Shown here: one piece after another, positions 1-10,048 of the stretch
Layout of the letters: the number at the start of each line of letters is the position of its first letter
Position numbering within the stretch: position 1 is the first letter of the stretch
Source: Marsupella aquatica
Lineage: Eukaryota; Marchantiophyta
Assembly: GCA_973895155.1 (NCBI GenBank)
Contig: OZ316897.1
Span: 2,294,001 to 2,358,000 of the forward strand
Reading direction: 5' to 3'
DNA: 64,000 bases
Made by a program: the position numbers and the translations under genes
The notes under the pieces: generated by a model
What the model saw: only the letters and a program-made list of their open reading frames with translations
Database searches by the model: none
What the model was told of the DNA's origin: nothing

Positions 1-440
1 TTTTGCATGCTATTGTTGAAGCGAATCAGGCGACCAGACAAACAGGTCGTGGAACCGTCATTTTTCTAATTGGGTGGCAAGGCCAACAATAGCAAATCCC
101 AACCATTCCCCCCCCCCCCCCCTATTTCTACATAATTAAATTCCACCGGTTGGTGCCTAGCTCTAGATGTGAAACGGAAGCTAGGATAGACCACCAACAG
201 AGTGCTCCCTTATCTTGGTGGCCCATAATTTGATGATTACAAGTCATAAAATAATATTTAGTTAAGCACCTTGCAAGGCAACTAGAGGTGGAGGAGACAT
301 GAGAAAATACAATTCCAATTACTTTATATCATCACAACAGAAATTATCAAATGAAATTTATCCCTCGTCACAAAACACAACTCCAAATACTTTATATCAA
401 CAAGCAGAAATTATCTCATGAAAAACTCAACCAAAATAAC
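1..440. other. AT-rich flank, no gene seen
   Basis: I see no coding region here. There is a poly-C tract at about 108-122. Two short similar segments around 300-340 and 365-415 (both with a stretch about an 'ACTTTATATCA' core and 'CAGAAATTATC') suggest an old local duplication. The last ten bases (431-440, CCAAAATAAC) are the left target-site copy of the element that follows. Confidence 0.6.
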
Positions 441-1962
441 GAGATATATACTTAGTGGACCTCCAAATGCAACTTTTTCTCTTAATGGACCAAAAGTTGC
501 ACACGCCCTCCCAGTGGACCCCAACGTTTAGATTCTCTCCCAATGGACCCCTGGGCCCACTCCGTACAAGCATGTTCTTCTGAAACACCTTACCACACAG
601 TTCAGGTCCACTACGTACCCTGTGGACATTGTGGTTGGTCATGTGTAGTAGGCCATCGATAACGTCGCAGTCCACAAGCATCTTAGCCCTGGCCGCAATC
701 GAGCTCTGCAACATCATGACTTCCTAGTTTTTGTGAATACAATATGGCTATTGTATTCAAACTACAATAGCCGCAATCTAGAACAATACAACATGGTCAA
801 TGTATTCACGTACTCTACGCATGCAATGACACGTACTCTAGGTGGCGTCTACTTTGGATACATAGTTGACATTGTATTCAAAGATCGCACTTAAACAAAG
901 TCAGGACTCCCCTGCCTTACATACAGGCAGCAAGGCTTGCTATAATGAACAGAACCAAAACCTGTTCAACATAGAACAATATATTTGTGTCTTGCATACA
1001 ATATGCATGTTGTATGCACATTCCCCCTGACTTTACGACGAAGACACCCCCCTGTCGAAGCCTTCCCAAAATTAATGGACAAAACTTATCGTATTACAAC
1101 ACAAAAATATGATTTGTCATGTATACACTTTGCACGTTGTATTCGGATTTTCACACTTAGGAAAAAAAATTGTCCCTCCGACTTTACGAAGACGCCCCCC
1201 GCCGAAGCCTGCTCAAATGGACAAAACCTATTGTATTTCAACATAGAAATATGATTTGTCATGTATACACTTTGCACGCTGTATTTAGATTTCACACTTA
1301 GAAAAAAAACTTTGTCCCTCTGACTTTACGAAGATGCCCCCCTCCGAAGCCTGCCCAAATGGACAAAATCTATTGTATTACAACACACATATATGATTTT
1401 TCATGTATACACTTTGCACGTTGCATTTGGATTTCACAATTAGAATTCTATTTTGTCCCTCGGACTTTACGTACGAAGACGCCCCCCACCAAAGCCTGCC
1501 CAAATAATCAAAACCTTTTGTATTACAACACAGAGATATGATTTGTCATGTATACACTTCAAAAGTTCTATTCAGATTTCACACTTAGAAAAAAATTTTG
1601 TCCCTCCAACTTTACAAAACGCCCTCCACCCCCCTTCCGCCCCCCCCCCCCCCCCGCAAAAGTGACGGTTCATGTTTGTATGCATTGTGGTCAATGTATA
1701 CATTGTGGGATACATTGATTCACTCGGAACTGCAATCGTAGTCGACCGCGTTCGGCGATGCGGTTGGACACTAAAGAACATTAGAACATGTTGCGTTTTA
1801 CAGTGACAATCTCGCGCTATAAGAACTGCACAATGTGTTAGAAGAACATCTCACACGAAATGGCACCTCTGGTGGGCCCGGAGGTCCATTGGGAGGGCGT
1901 GTGCAACTTTTGGTCCATTAAGAGAAAAAGTTGCATTTGGAGGTCCACTAAGTATATCTCTC
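441..1962. mobile_element. Non-autonomous MULE-like DNA transposon with long inverted ends
   Basis: The left end (GAGATATATACTTAG, from 441) and the reverse complement of the right end (GAGAGATATACTTAG, ending at 1962) match with one mismatch. The inverted similarity continues inward for about 90 bases almost unbroken, and more weakly to about 125; the left arm carries an extra stretch of about 29 bases. The element is flanked by a perfect direct duplication, CCAAAATAAC, at 431-440 and 1963-1972. Long inverted ends beginning GAG and a 9-10-bp target duplication are typical of Mutator-like elements. No transposase is encoded; the interior is mostly a tandem array. ORFs on either strand show no recognisable family. 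Confidence 0.85.
1029..1625 (+). repeat. Tandem array of a 141-151-bp unit inside the MULE-like element
   Basis: Units start with the same GACTTTACG-like word at 1029, 1180, 1322, 1463 and 1608, giving spacings of 151, 142, 141 and 145 bases. Each unit has a C-rich stretch, a 'GCCTGCCCAAATGGACAAAA'-like segment, a segment around 'GATTTGTCATGTATACAC', and a short A-rich tract before 'TTGTCCCTC'. Four full copies and a partial fifth are visible, diverged by substitutions and small indels. Short ORFs here are by-products of the repeat. Confidence 0.85.
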
Positions 1963-4319
1963 CCAAAATAACTAAGATTTGACTATCACTTTGATGGAAG
2001 TGTAGCTTAACTACTGTTCTTCTCTAGCATTTCACTAAAATTAGTTGAATATTTTAATATCAATTTATTAGAAGTAAACTCAAATTTTGGTAAATGTGGC
2101 CCACAGGGGTTTCCAAGGTTAACCTTGTATTCCTTAGGGCTTCAAATTCAAAAGAAGCAGGGCAGACAACTTTACGTCTTTACACTCAAGGAAAGATATG
2201 AAGCTTAGCTGAAGAGTTCCGATATTTAATGGTATACCACTTTTTGGCAAACCTTCAACCATCATGGGTTCGATTAAGTCTTCAGTACAAAAATGCATGA
2301 CACGTATGAAGTATTAATACAGTACGGATAGTCAATGGTCTGGAGATTGTACTGTACTTTGTGGCTAACCCTACCCCACCATGGATTCGATTCTGGAGAG
2401 TTGTCTGGGTTATCTGCACAATTGTTTTCGAGTACAGTACTATTATTAATAGCCAGTCCTGTTCTAGATAAGATTGTGATTCGCCCACAAATGTATGGCT
2501 GGCGGAACCTGATGACTTGTTTGGGAGACGAAACAGAGCCCTCCAAACAATCACCATCTGCCTTTTTTGTATTGGCGAAAATTCGCCAAATCCTCTTTGG
2601 GAAACGTAGTGGCTATCTTAACAAAGGCAAGTTTTGAATTATTTTTTTAAAATTTCACCAAATCTAGGTGAGAGGAGTGTCTAGTGAGGAGCACTCCAGA
2701 AAGCCAGTCCCTCCCAAGCCATTGTTAGGCTTGCTCACCGTGTCCTGTCACAACAATGTATTTTACTAGGATCTCGTCTTCACATACCTATGTTTTAGGC
2801 TATGTACCAGGTACCAAGTTGTTTGGGGATGTGTATTTGGGAGCATGGAGAGGTTTTATTCCCCTACACAGAATTAAGCTACATTCGCAAGGTTGACATA
2901 TATTTGAGATTTAGTTCAAGTGTCATTTATTCTTCTTAGAGGCTTTGGCTCAATTTTGCCAAAAGCTCTGATACACACTCTAGGCTTGTTGTCACTCAAT
3001 CTTTCTGGATGGATCTGACTGCTTGCCTAAAACATACCTTGGGTGAGCAAGAGGTTGACACCCCTCCTGCGCCATGGAACCATGAGATCATGACCTCTTC
3101 TTAGGCAATCCAATGGATAGTTGCCACCATGGCTACTTGGCCCATATCTAATAACACCCTGATCACCTTCATCAGTGAGAGACTCTGCCTCAATTTCCAT
3201 AGGCCCTATGTATGTCAGCCGGGATGTCAGCAGCAGAGAGAGATTAGCGGGAGTAGCCATTTTAAAATTGTTGTAAACAAGCATTTTTTTCTCGTGCCAA
3301 AGTTCACATGATTACACCCCTCAGAAAACACCATTTTGTTTATCTTTCTCTTCTCACATTCCACATTTGCTTTAGATGTGGACCTCAGTCCATCACACTA
3401 GTGAAGTGTTAACAAAATGTACTCTTTCTTTTCTTCTTGTTCTTTTTCAGGGTTACATTTGCCTTTTTTTGGGTTTGGTGTTAGTCCCCTTTGGACCTAT
3501 TTTACTTTCCCTTCATTGTACTTTGTTTTTTCCCTTTTGTTACAGATTATGGTTCTTTGTCAAAAGAAGATTTTTTGCCATTTTTTTATAAGGTTTTCTG
3601 GTTTTTATTGGCAATTTTCTCACCCTAGCCACAAACCCCATTCAGAAAAATCCGACAGTCATCTTTAAATCTAGAAAGATCTAATGGTGAGACAATAATC
3701 AAAAGAAACTCAAACTAACAAAATTTCCTTCAAGGGCTGACAATGGTCATCCTGGAGAAAAGGAAAAAATATTTCGCCAGTCTTAAATAGATAAATAATT
3801 TGCCATGGTGGCGGCTACAGTATCTTTACTGTATAAATTACCCTCAATACCGGCGAGTAGCTCTACTGTAGAATCAGGGCAATGACTATACAGTACGAAA
3901 CCACATAAAGGCTAGTTGTATAGTACGGAAATCAAATGGTGAAGTACGGCAAGTTGATAGTAGTGTACCGTACACTTTTGGCGAATCCCACTCCATGTGG
4001 ATTCCATTGTGGATGGCGAGGGTTTTTCAAAAATTCCTCCCCAGTACTACCGTCTTTTTTTCCAGGTAAACTCTGGCAAAACTTCGTCCGCAATAAGAGG
4101 GCTGGCTCGGAGCCGCGAAGCAAGAGCGTACTACAAGTAGAAAGGGGACCATCCCGTTTAGCGCAAAAAAATACTCGACTAGGAGAGCTTTAACCAGGAG
4201 AGCTTCAAAAATACTAACATATTAAATTCAACCTCATAGTTAGATTTGTACATCGGTGATGGAAATGAGTCTCTTGGATATTGCATTATTATGAGAGGAA
4301 GAAATTCACGAGACTCATA
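1963..4319. other. Intergenic, no gene supported
   Basis: No convincing gene in 2.3 kb. Related segments around 2226-2275, 2330-2395 and 3935-4025 share words such as a GTAC-rich run followed by 'TTTTGGCGAATCCCACTCCA' or similar, which suggests scattered old repeat copies. The reverse strand of about 3027-3180 looks like retroelement-type repeat DNA, but no family could be named. Short ORFs here lack domain signatures. Confidence 0.4.
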
Positions 4320-6717
4320 TTTTCTTCTCCTTTTGCCAGTGTATTGCAGCCGGTCGTTTGCCTCCTCCCGTCTCTCGGCTCTTGAGTGCTTCTCGTTTAT
4401 TGGCCATGGCTAAGTCTTCATCGGGTGTTCGGCCAATTGCTATTGGGGAGGTTTTTCTTCAGCTTGTGTCTCGCACACTTTCCTCGCAGTTTCGCTCTGC
4501 ACTATCGGATCATCTCTCTCCACATCAGTTTGCAGTTGGCGTTCCTGGCGGTTGTGAGACAGTTATTACGGGTATTCGAGCTACCTTGGACCTCCACCCT
4601 GATTGGGTTGTCCTCCAGGTTGATGTCTCTAACGCTTTTAATACGGTTTCTCGGGCAGCCATTTTTCGTGCTTTGAGGGCGGCAGATCCAGACATCCAGT
4701 CCCTGATCCCCTTTGTCTGTTGTTTTTATGGACTCGAGGCCCCACTCTTCTATAGTCGTCACTCCTCTACAGGTGTGTATACCACTCTTTCCTCTGCAGA
4801 AGGTACTCGTCAGGGTGACCCTTAGGGTGGGCCTCTTTTTGCCATTGCCCATTTTACAGCTTTATGGGAAGCCGCCATGGCCCACCCCCAGTGTATCTTC
4901 CCCTCCCTTTCAGATGACACCCACATCATTGGTCCTCCTGCCGCGGTTACTTCTACCCTCGCCACTCTTTCCACCCATTTGATGGGCCTCGGTTTACAAG
5001 TTCAGCCTGTGAAGAGTCGTGCATGGAGTCCAGCTGGGTTACCCTTTGATCTTGCGCTTCCCCCAGGGTTCTTACGTCCAGCCGATGGTCTTCGGGTCCT
5101 TGGCTCCCCAGTCGGTACCGCCTCCTTTTGCTCCTCTTTCATCGCTGACTCTCTACAGGCTGCCTTAGCCTCTACTCCTATGCTCCCTAAGTTAGCAAAT
5201 TCTCAGGCAGCATTTGGGATGTTGTTGAGGTGCATCCACCCTCATGCGTCTTATCTGGCTAGGACACATCCCCCTATCGAGGATCTTTGTCTCCACCTTC
5301 AAGCATTTGATGTCTCCATTCGTCAGACCCTGGCCTCTCTTTTGGGGCCGGGTACGTTGCTCTCATCTCCGTGGCTTCATTGACAACTCAGTCTTCCTAT
5401 TTCGCAGGGTGGTTTTGGGCTTACTTTCATTGAGAGCCTTGCACCTTTGGCCTTTTTGGGTGCGTGGGCGGCCCGCCTTCTCATTGTTGGCCGATAATTT
5501 TCTTATTGAGGATCGCCCTTTTTTACTTTCATCTCTCATGGAGATAGAGGAGGGTTCCCTCCCGTTTCAGGTTCATTTGCGCGTAGCGCGGTCCTCATTA
5601 CCAGATCCCGTTCGTGCCGCGTTACCTTCTTTTCAGGAGTTTTTATCCTTGGATCCCATTCGTCTTCAGGCAGACCTCGCTAGGCGTATGCACGCTTTCA
5701 CCCTTTCCAGCATCCTCTCCGAGGCACCTGACACGGACCGAGCTTGGATTCTTTCTTCCGGAGGGAAGGGCGCAGGTGGATGGCTTCAGGCCAATTCCTC
5801 ATTTGCGGATGTCTTCAACGGAGTTCTCCACAGCCATGTGTCTTCGTATGGGGCTGCCCCACCCACTTCTTGCAGGTTTACCCCCTTCTTGCACTTGTGG
5901 GAAGGTGTCCATCTTATTCGGTACAGTTTGGGAGGTGAAACCATTATTGTTCACGACATTGTGCGAGATGCGACTGCTCAGGTTCTCTCTGGCTCAGATT
6001 TGGTATTCGTGCAGCGGGAGGTGGTACTCGAGTTACCTGGTCCTCCATCACAGCGGTTACGGGTGGATCTTACCATGGTCCGTGAGGGTCAACGTACATT
6101 GGCAGATGTAGTGGTGGCAAACCCATTGCGCCAAGACATCATTGGGACAGCAGCAACTACGGCAGGGGCAGCAGCGTCACGTGCGACAACAACGAAGGAG
6201 GCCAAATATGTTGCACGAGCTTCATCCGACAACTTCCTCCCCCTTGCTCTGGAGCTATTTGGGCGTCTTCATCCTCAGTTTGATGGGCTTCTTCGGCAAG
6301 CTGCCCGGGATGTTCATGGCCGCATGGGTCCCACCGGACCCCCACTTTCTATTTTGACCACGCACTTTCGCTAACGCATTTCAGTCACCTTGCAGCGTGC
6401 TCAAGCTCGGGCCATCTATCGTCGATCTCTTACAGTGGGTGCTAGTGTGCCTCCGCAGCGGCTAGCTCCCCTAGAGGATGTTCCAATCCCACTTGCCGAT
6501 CTAGTTTTGACCCTTGATGTGGACCAGTAGCTTTTTGCCACATTCGCCAGGAATGATGAGGACCTCGGTCCGCTTGGGTTAGTTTTAGTCTCTCTTTCTT
6601 GGTTTTTAGGGGTTCCCTATTGCTCACTTCTTTTTCGATTGGTTTTGTCGACTTGGGCCCTCTTTTGTTTGTTCATTTTTACTCTGATTGGTCCCTTTGT
6701 ATATAAAAAGTGTGTAT
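4320..6717 (+). mobile_element. 5'-truncated LINE, copy 1
   Basis: From about 4320 this stretch is closely similar to the longer LINE copy at about 23.9-28.9 kb (its 26437-28905 part), in the same orientation. Similarity starts abruptly at 'TTTTCTTCTCCTTTTGCC', so the 5' part including the zinc finger is missing, as expected for incomplete target-primed reverse transcription. The 3' end has the shared untranslated tail and stops near 'AAAAGTGTGTATA' at about 6717. I found no clear target-site duplication. It carries only one copy of a 47-bp 3'-tail segment that is doubled in the other two copies. Confidence 0.85.
4358..6530 (+). pseudogene. Broken LINE ORF2 (reverse transcriptase plus C-terminal nuclease-like part)
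   Basis: Reverse-transcriptase motifs are readable: GVRPIAIGEVF, motif A (VDVSNAFNTVSR), motif B (EGTRQGDP), motif C (LSDDTHI in place of the usual ADD) and the following GLRVLGSPVG. The frame is broken by a TAG at 4823-4825 where copy 2 has TTG, by a TGA at 5381-5383 where copy 2 has CGA, by an extra base near 5475, by small indels in the CCHC knuckle region (about 5800-5950), and by a TAA at 6372-6374 where copy 2 has CAA. The C-terminal block (about 6020-6290) keeps RVDLTMV, LADVVVANP, KEAKY and FLPLALELFG, which look like a PD-(D/E)XK fold. The original reading would end at the TAG at 6528-6530. Not functional as it stands. Confidence 0.85.
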
Positions 6718-7375
6718 ATTTAATATAGGATGATTCTTCCTAGGAAAGGATAGGTCCCCCTAAGTGCAGATCAAAATATGACATATATGATGTGTTTCAT
6801 TCCTCTATACCATGATAAATGTACTTATCTTTTATAAATCAATGAGTGCACACTCTATATTATTATATTTTGATGTGTGATTATCTACAAGGGAAAAGAT
6901 ATTGGAGGGTTGTTAATTTTATTTTGGTTGACTACAAAGGCTCATTAGTGAGTCTCACATGCAAGAGAATCACATTTTTCTCAAATGAGAAAAAAATTGG
7001 TGATATTTTTTAGTTGCTCTCAGCATATCAGAGCTTGCCACATGAGCTGCTCTATGTCACGTTTATCTTTTGAGCTATTTGAGTTGTATTTGTAGACAGG
7101 TTGGTTTATGACTACAGCTAGGGAAATTCAAGAATGCAAAACTTTTAATTAAGGATAGATCCCACTGTTGGGACCAGAATTTATGGATATGTAAGTACAA
7201 CTTATTACTCAATGACTCATGAAAGCCTAAAAAAGGATGTCTACAAGGTACTTCTGGACACCAATGAGATCTCCGATGGCTCTAATAACCCAGAATAGGG
7301 GCAGTCTACAAATCTTACCACTAAATCGGAACAGAACCCAGAGTTGGGTCTACAGTACGATTCTAGAGTGAAGCC
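6718..7375. other. Intergenic, no gene seen
   Basis: AT-rich sequence without a coding region that I can support. It separates the truncated LINE from the inverted-repeat element at 7376. Confidence 0.5.
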
Positions 7376-7861
7376 TCTACACTGATTACCGTAATTAATC
7401 TCACACACAGTATTTGGGAACAAAGGTTTTTGAAAACTGTCACCATAATTAATGTGTGTGAGACTATATAAGAAGTGAGACTAAATACATGTTATTCTAA
7501 ATTAGAGTAAGTGAGATTATTTTTGGTGACACTCAAATAGTGTGTGATGAACACATATTATGTATATAGCTTATGAAAAGTACAAATATTTCTAGTAGTA
7601 AGATATATTTGCAATGGCATATAAAATTAAAAATGAATGTCAATTGAAAGTCAGATTTTATTAAAGTATGATGAAATGAAAACCATGTTATAAATACAAT
7701 CAAAATCAAATTAGAACTAATGACAATAGACTGAACTCTCTACTTGTACTAATATTTATATTTTTTCAGATTTGTAGTCACACCCTTATTAGTGAGTGTG
7801 ATACTATTTATGCAGGGAGACTATATAAGTTATGATACTAATTACGGTAAATAGTGTAGAT
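7376..7861. mobile_element. Probable small inverted-repeat element (MITE-like)
   Basis: The left end, CTACACTGATTACCGTAATT at 7376, matches imperfectly the reverse complement of the right end (CTACACTATTTACCGTAATT, ending about 7860). The ends then continue with similar 'AGTATCA/AATCTCA' words. The interior is AT-rich with repeated 'GTGAGACTATATAAG'-like words and has no gene. A target-site duplication could not be recognised, so the superfamily is open. Confidence 0.45.
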
Positions 7862-8097
7862 CCCTATGGCCCCACCATATTGATGTCCATGGAAAAACAA
7901 TGAGATGTTTGGTATCTCAAAAAATGAACAAGCATGCATGATCATTTTTGTCATCATATCTATTCACATGCAAAGAAATTGGCATTCAGGAGAGTTGTTT
8001 ATTAAGCTGTACCCAATATTACAAATGTGTCATCCAAGTAAAATTAATTATCAGCTTGTCCCAATTTTGTATTTGGGTTAGTATTAACTGTATAAGG

Positions 8098-8357
8098 CTC
8101 CCATTGCCATGTGGTAAGTCACTACTGCCTAGCCTTAACCCGGTCGATGTGATCTCCTCCGCCCCCCTTCCCCATTGTAGGGCACAGTCTCAGGTCTGAA
8201 GGGGCCAAAACACGTTGTTTTTTGCTCCACACTACCCTCACAAAGATCTGACACTTTGGCCTCATTTTTACTCAGGAAGATGCAGCAGGGAAGGGGGACT
8301 GAGGGGGGTCGCGGCGGGTTAAGCCTAGCCAGTAGCAGCCTGCTACATGGCAATGGA
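8098..8357. repeat. 260-bp long inverted repeat (foldback element or hairpin)
   Basis: About 43 bases at 8098-8141, running from CCCATTGCCATG to CCTAGCCTTAACCC, are about 80% matched by the reverse complement of about 8314-8357. The loop is C/G-rich and holds no gene I can name. This could be a foldback transposon or a transcribed hairpin; no flanking duplication was found. Confidence 0.5.
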
Positions 8358-8669
8358 AACCCATATCCAAGTTAATTCTAAGCAAAATACAAAAGGGGGC
8401 GGGTTGATAATTAATTTTGTTTGAGGGACACATTAGTAATATTGGATGATTTGGGGGACAAGTTAGTAAAAGTGTAATCTATAATGATCTAGAGTCTACA
8501 TATGTAAATGTTGACTAAATCCTCACTAGGCTAATTCTTTATACTAGGTGAATGCCAATCTAGAAGCCTAACCTCCTCCAGTCTTCCCTCCAGGTCCTCC
8601 TCTATGTGGGCCAAAATCTAGGCTGAAAGTACAACTACTGATAGTGCAGTTATTCAAAGCATTTATCTT

Positions 8670-9000
8670 CTAAAAAATAGTGTTAAGGACTAGGTCAACA
8701 TTGGTGATACTAGGTTGAGGGGCAATGCCCTTAAACATACGATCAAAACCACTCCTAACACCTACCTGATAATTCTTGTCAGACCTCTCATCATACTTCA
8801 CAAAATTACCATGGACATATACTCCAAGAGCAAAGTCAAATTTCATAAGATTATACATCTCCTTACCACCACGGATGCAAAAGTGATGCAGCAAAAATAA
8901 CATCACCCTTCTCTGCAAGCCTTTGGAATGTGAATTAGAGATACTGGACTAAGCCAATATGATAACCTTATCTGCAAAAAGTGACAACAGAGGCTGTCTT
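8670..9000 (-). pseudogene. Fragment resembling a Crypton/DUF3504 (ZMYM/QRICH1-type) recombinase domain
   Basis: On the minus strand an open stretch from about 9000 to 8670 reads in one frame with a single TAG at about 8951. Its pattern, a helical lead-in (LLSLFADKVIILA), then GLQRRVMLFLLHHF, then RGGKEMYNLM, then a GNFVKYDERSDKNYQVGV segment, resembles from memory the DUF3504 region. That domain is a tyrosine-recombinase relative found in Crypton transposons and in ZMYM/QRICH1/KIAA1958-like proteins. In those, a leucine-rich helix leads into an RRG/RGG-E motif and a 'Y..E..KN.QGG' stretch. The upstream minus-strand ORF at 9315-9013 may be the neighbouring N-terminal part in another frame. 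No complete gene is present. The assignment is by eye and needs a profile search. Confidence 0.45.
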
Positions 9001-9522
9001 CCTGGGCAAGTTTCACCCTTGCATGCCTTCCCTGATTGAACATTCCATTACTATCTGAATACAGTTAACAATTACCAACTTGAATACCCGCTTGAATAGT
9101 GGGGAAGACTGCATGTCAAACACCGGTTCTTCCCAGTACCTGATTAAATAATGTGCTTGGGAGGCAAAAGTATGTGATGAAGAAGTTGACAGTCGAGTGA
9201 TGAGAAACGTCCCGTACAAATTCATCAGCTGGTGATGCTTGTGCATGTGGTATTCTGGCTGGATCAGGATTTTTGTTGGGGAAGCTTGGCTGAGATTCAA
9301 ACTATGAGTCTCCACCTTCCTTGCAAAAATCCATCCCAGACATGCAGGACTCCAAAAATCATTATAGATTTAATTTCTCTTGTGTGTATGCAAAAAGTGA
9401 AACAATTAAATCGCAGCAAGTGAAGGATTACAAAATTGTTGCTCATACCTGTTGGCATCGAGTCCAAGTCATGTGGTCCTTCAAAGTCATCCTGATTTTC
9501 ATAGTCTGATCCTGGATCCACA

Positions 9523-9800
9523 CACTAGTAGAAATACCCCCTATGTTTGACCATAAAATACGACTGACTATGACTAAAACCAGTCATCTATGACATTAAA
9601 TCATTGACGTCGTTCTTGCAACTAGTAGTCGTAAAAGTGGTGACTTGGATTGACTTAGTCATATTATTGACTAGTGTCAATAGTCTTTTTAGTGACTAGA
9701 GGGTCAAGTATTTAGATCTATACATCAGTCAAACACAAGTGTTTAGAATGACTTAGTTCGAGTCATATAGGGTTTTCCATGAGTGATTGGTAACACTGAT
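9523..9800. promoter_or_regulatory. Terminal and subterminal repeat region of the CACTA element
   Basis: After the terminal CACTAGTAGAAATAC, the words GACTGACTATGACT, AGTCAT, TGACTTAGTCAT, TTGACTAGTGTC, TAGTGACTAG, CAGTCA and TGACTTAG follow at short intervals on both strands. In En/Spm elements, subterminal arrays of short direct and inverted words bind the second element protein (TNPA). This array is therefore a likely transposase-complex binding region. The right end is poorer in such words (ATTAGTCAATAG and TATGGTCAAAAA near 19280-19305). Confidence 0.6.
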
Positions 9801-10048
9801 TTGACCGCACTAGTTTCCGTAGACAATTATGTCATTCATATTTGAGACTGAGTCATTCATGCCACAAAAGCACCAATCCAACTAACAATGGCATAATAAC
9901 AGAGTAAAAATATGAGCAATCCATCAAAAAACAGATTATTACACAACATCATGTACTCAAAATTGTGGCCATATATTGAAACAATCCTTCACATTTGAGT
10001 CTCAAATTGTACTTGGTACCTAACACTCTACAAATTTCTCTGGCCACA

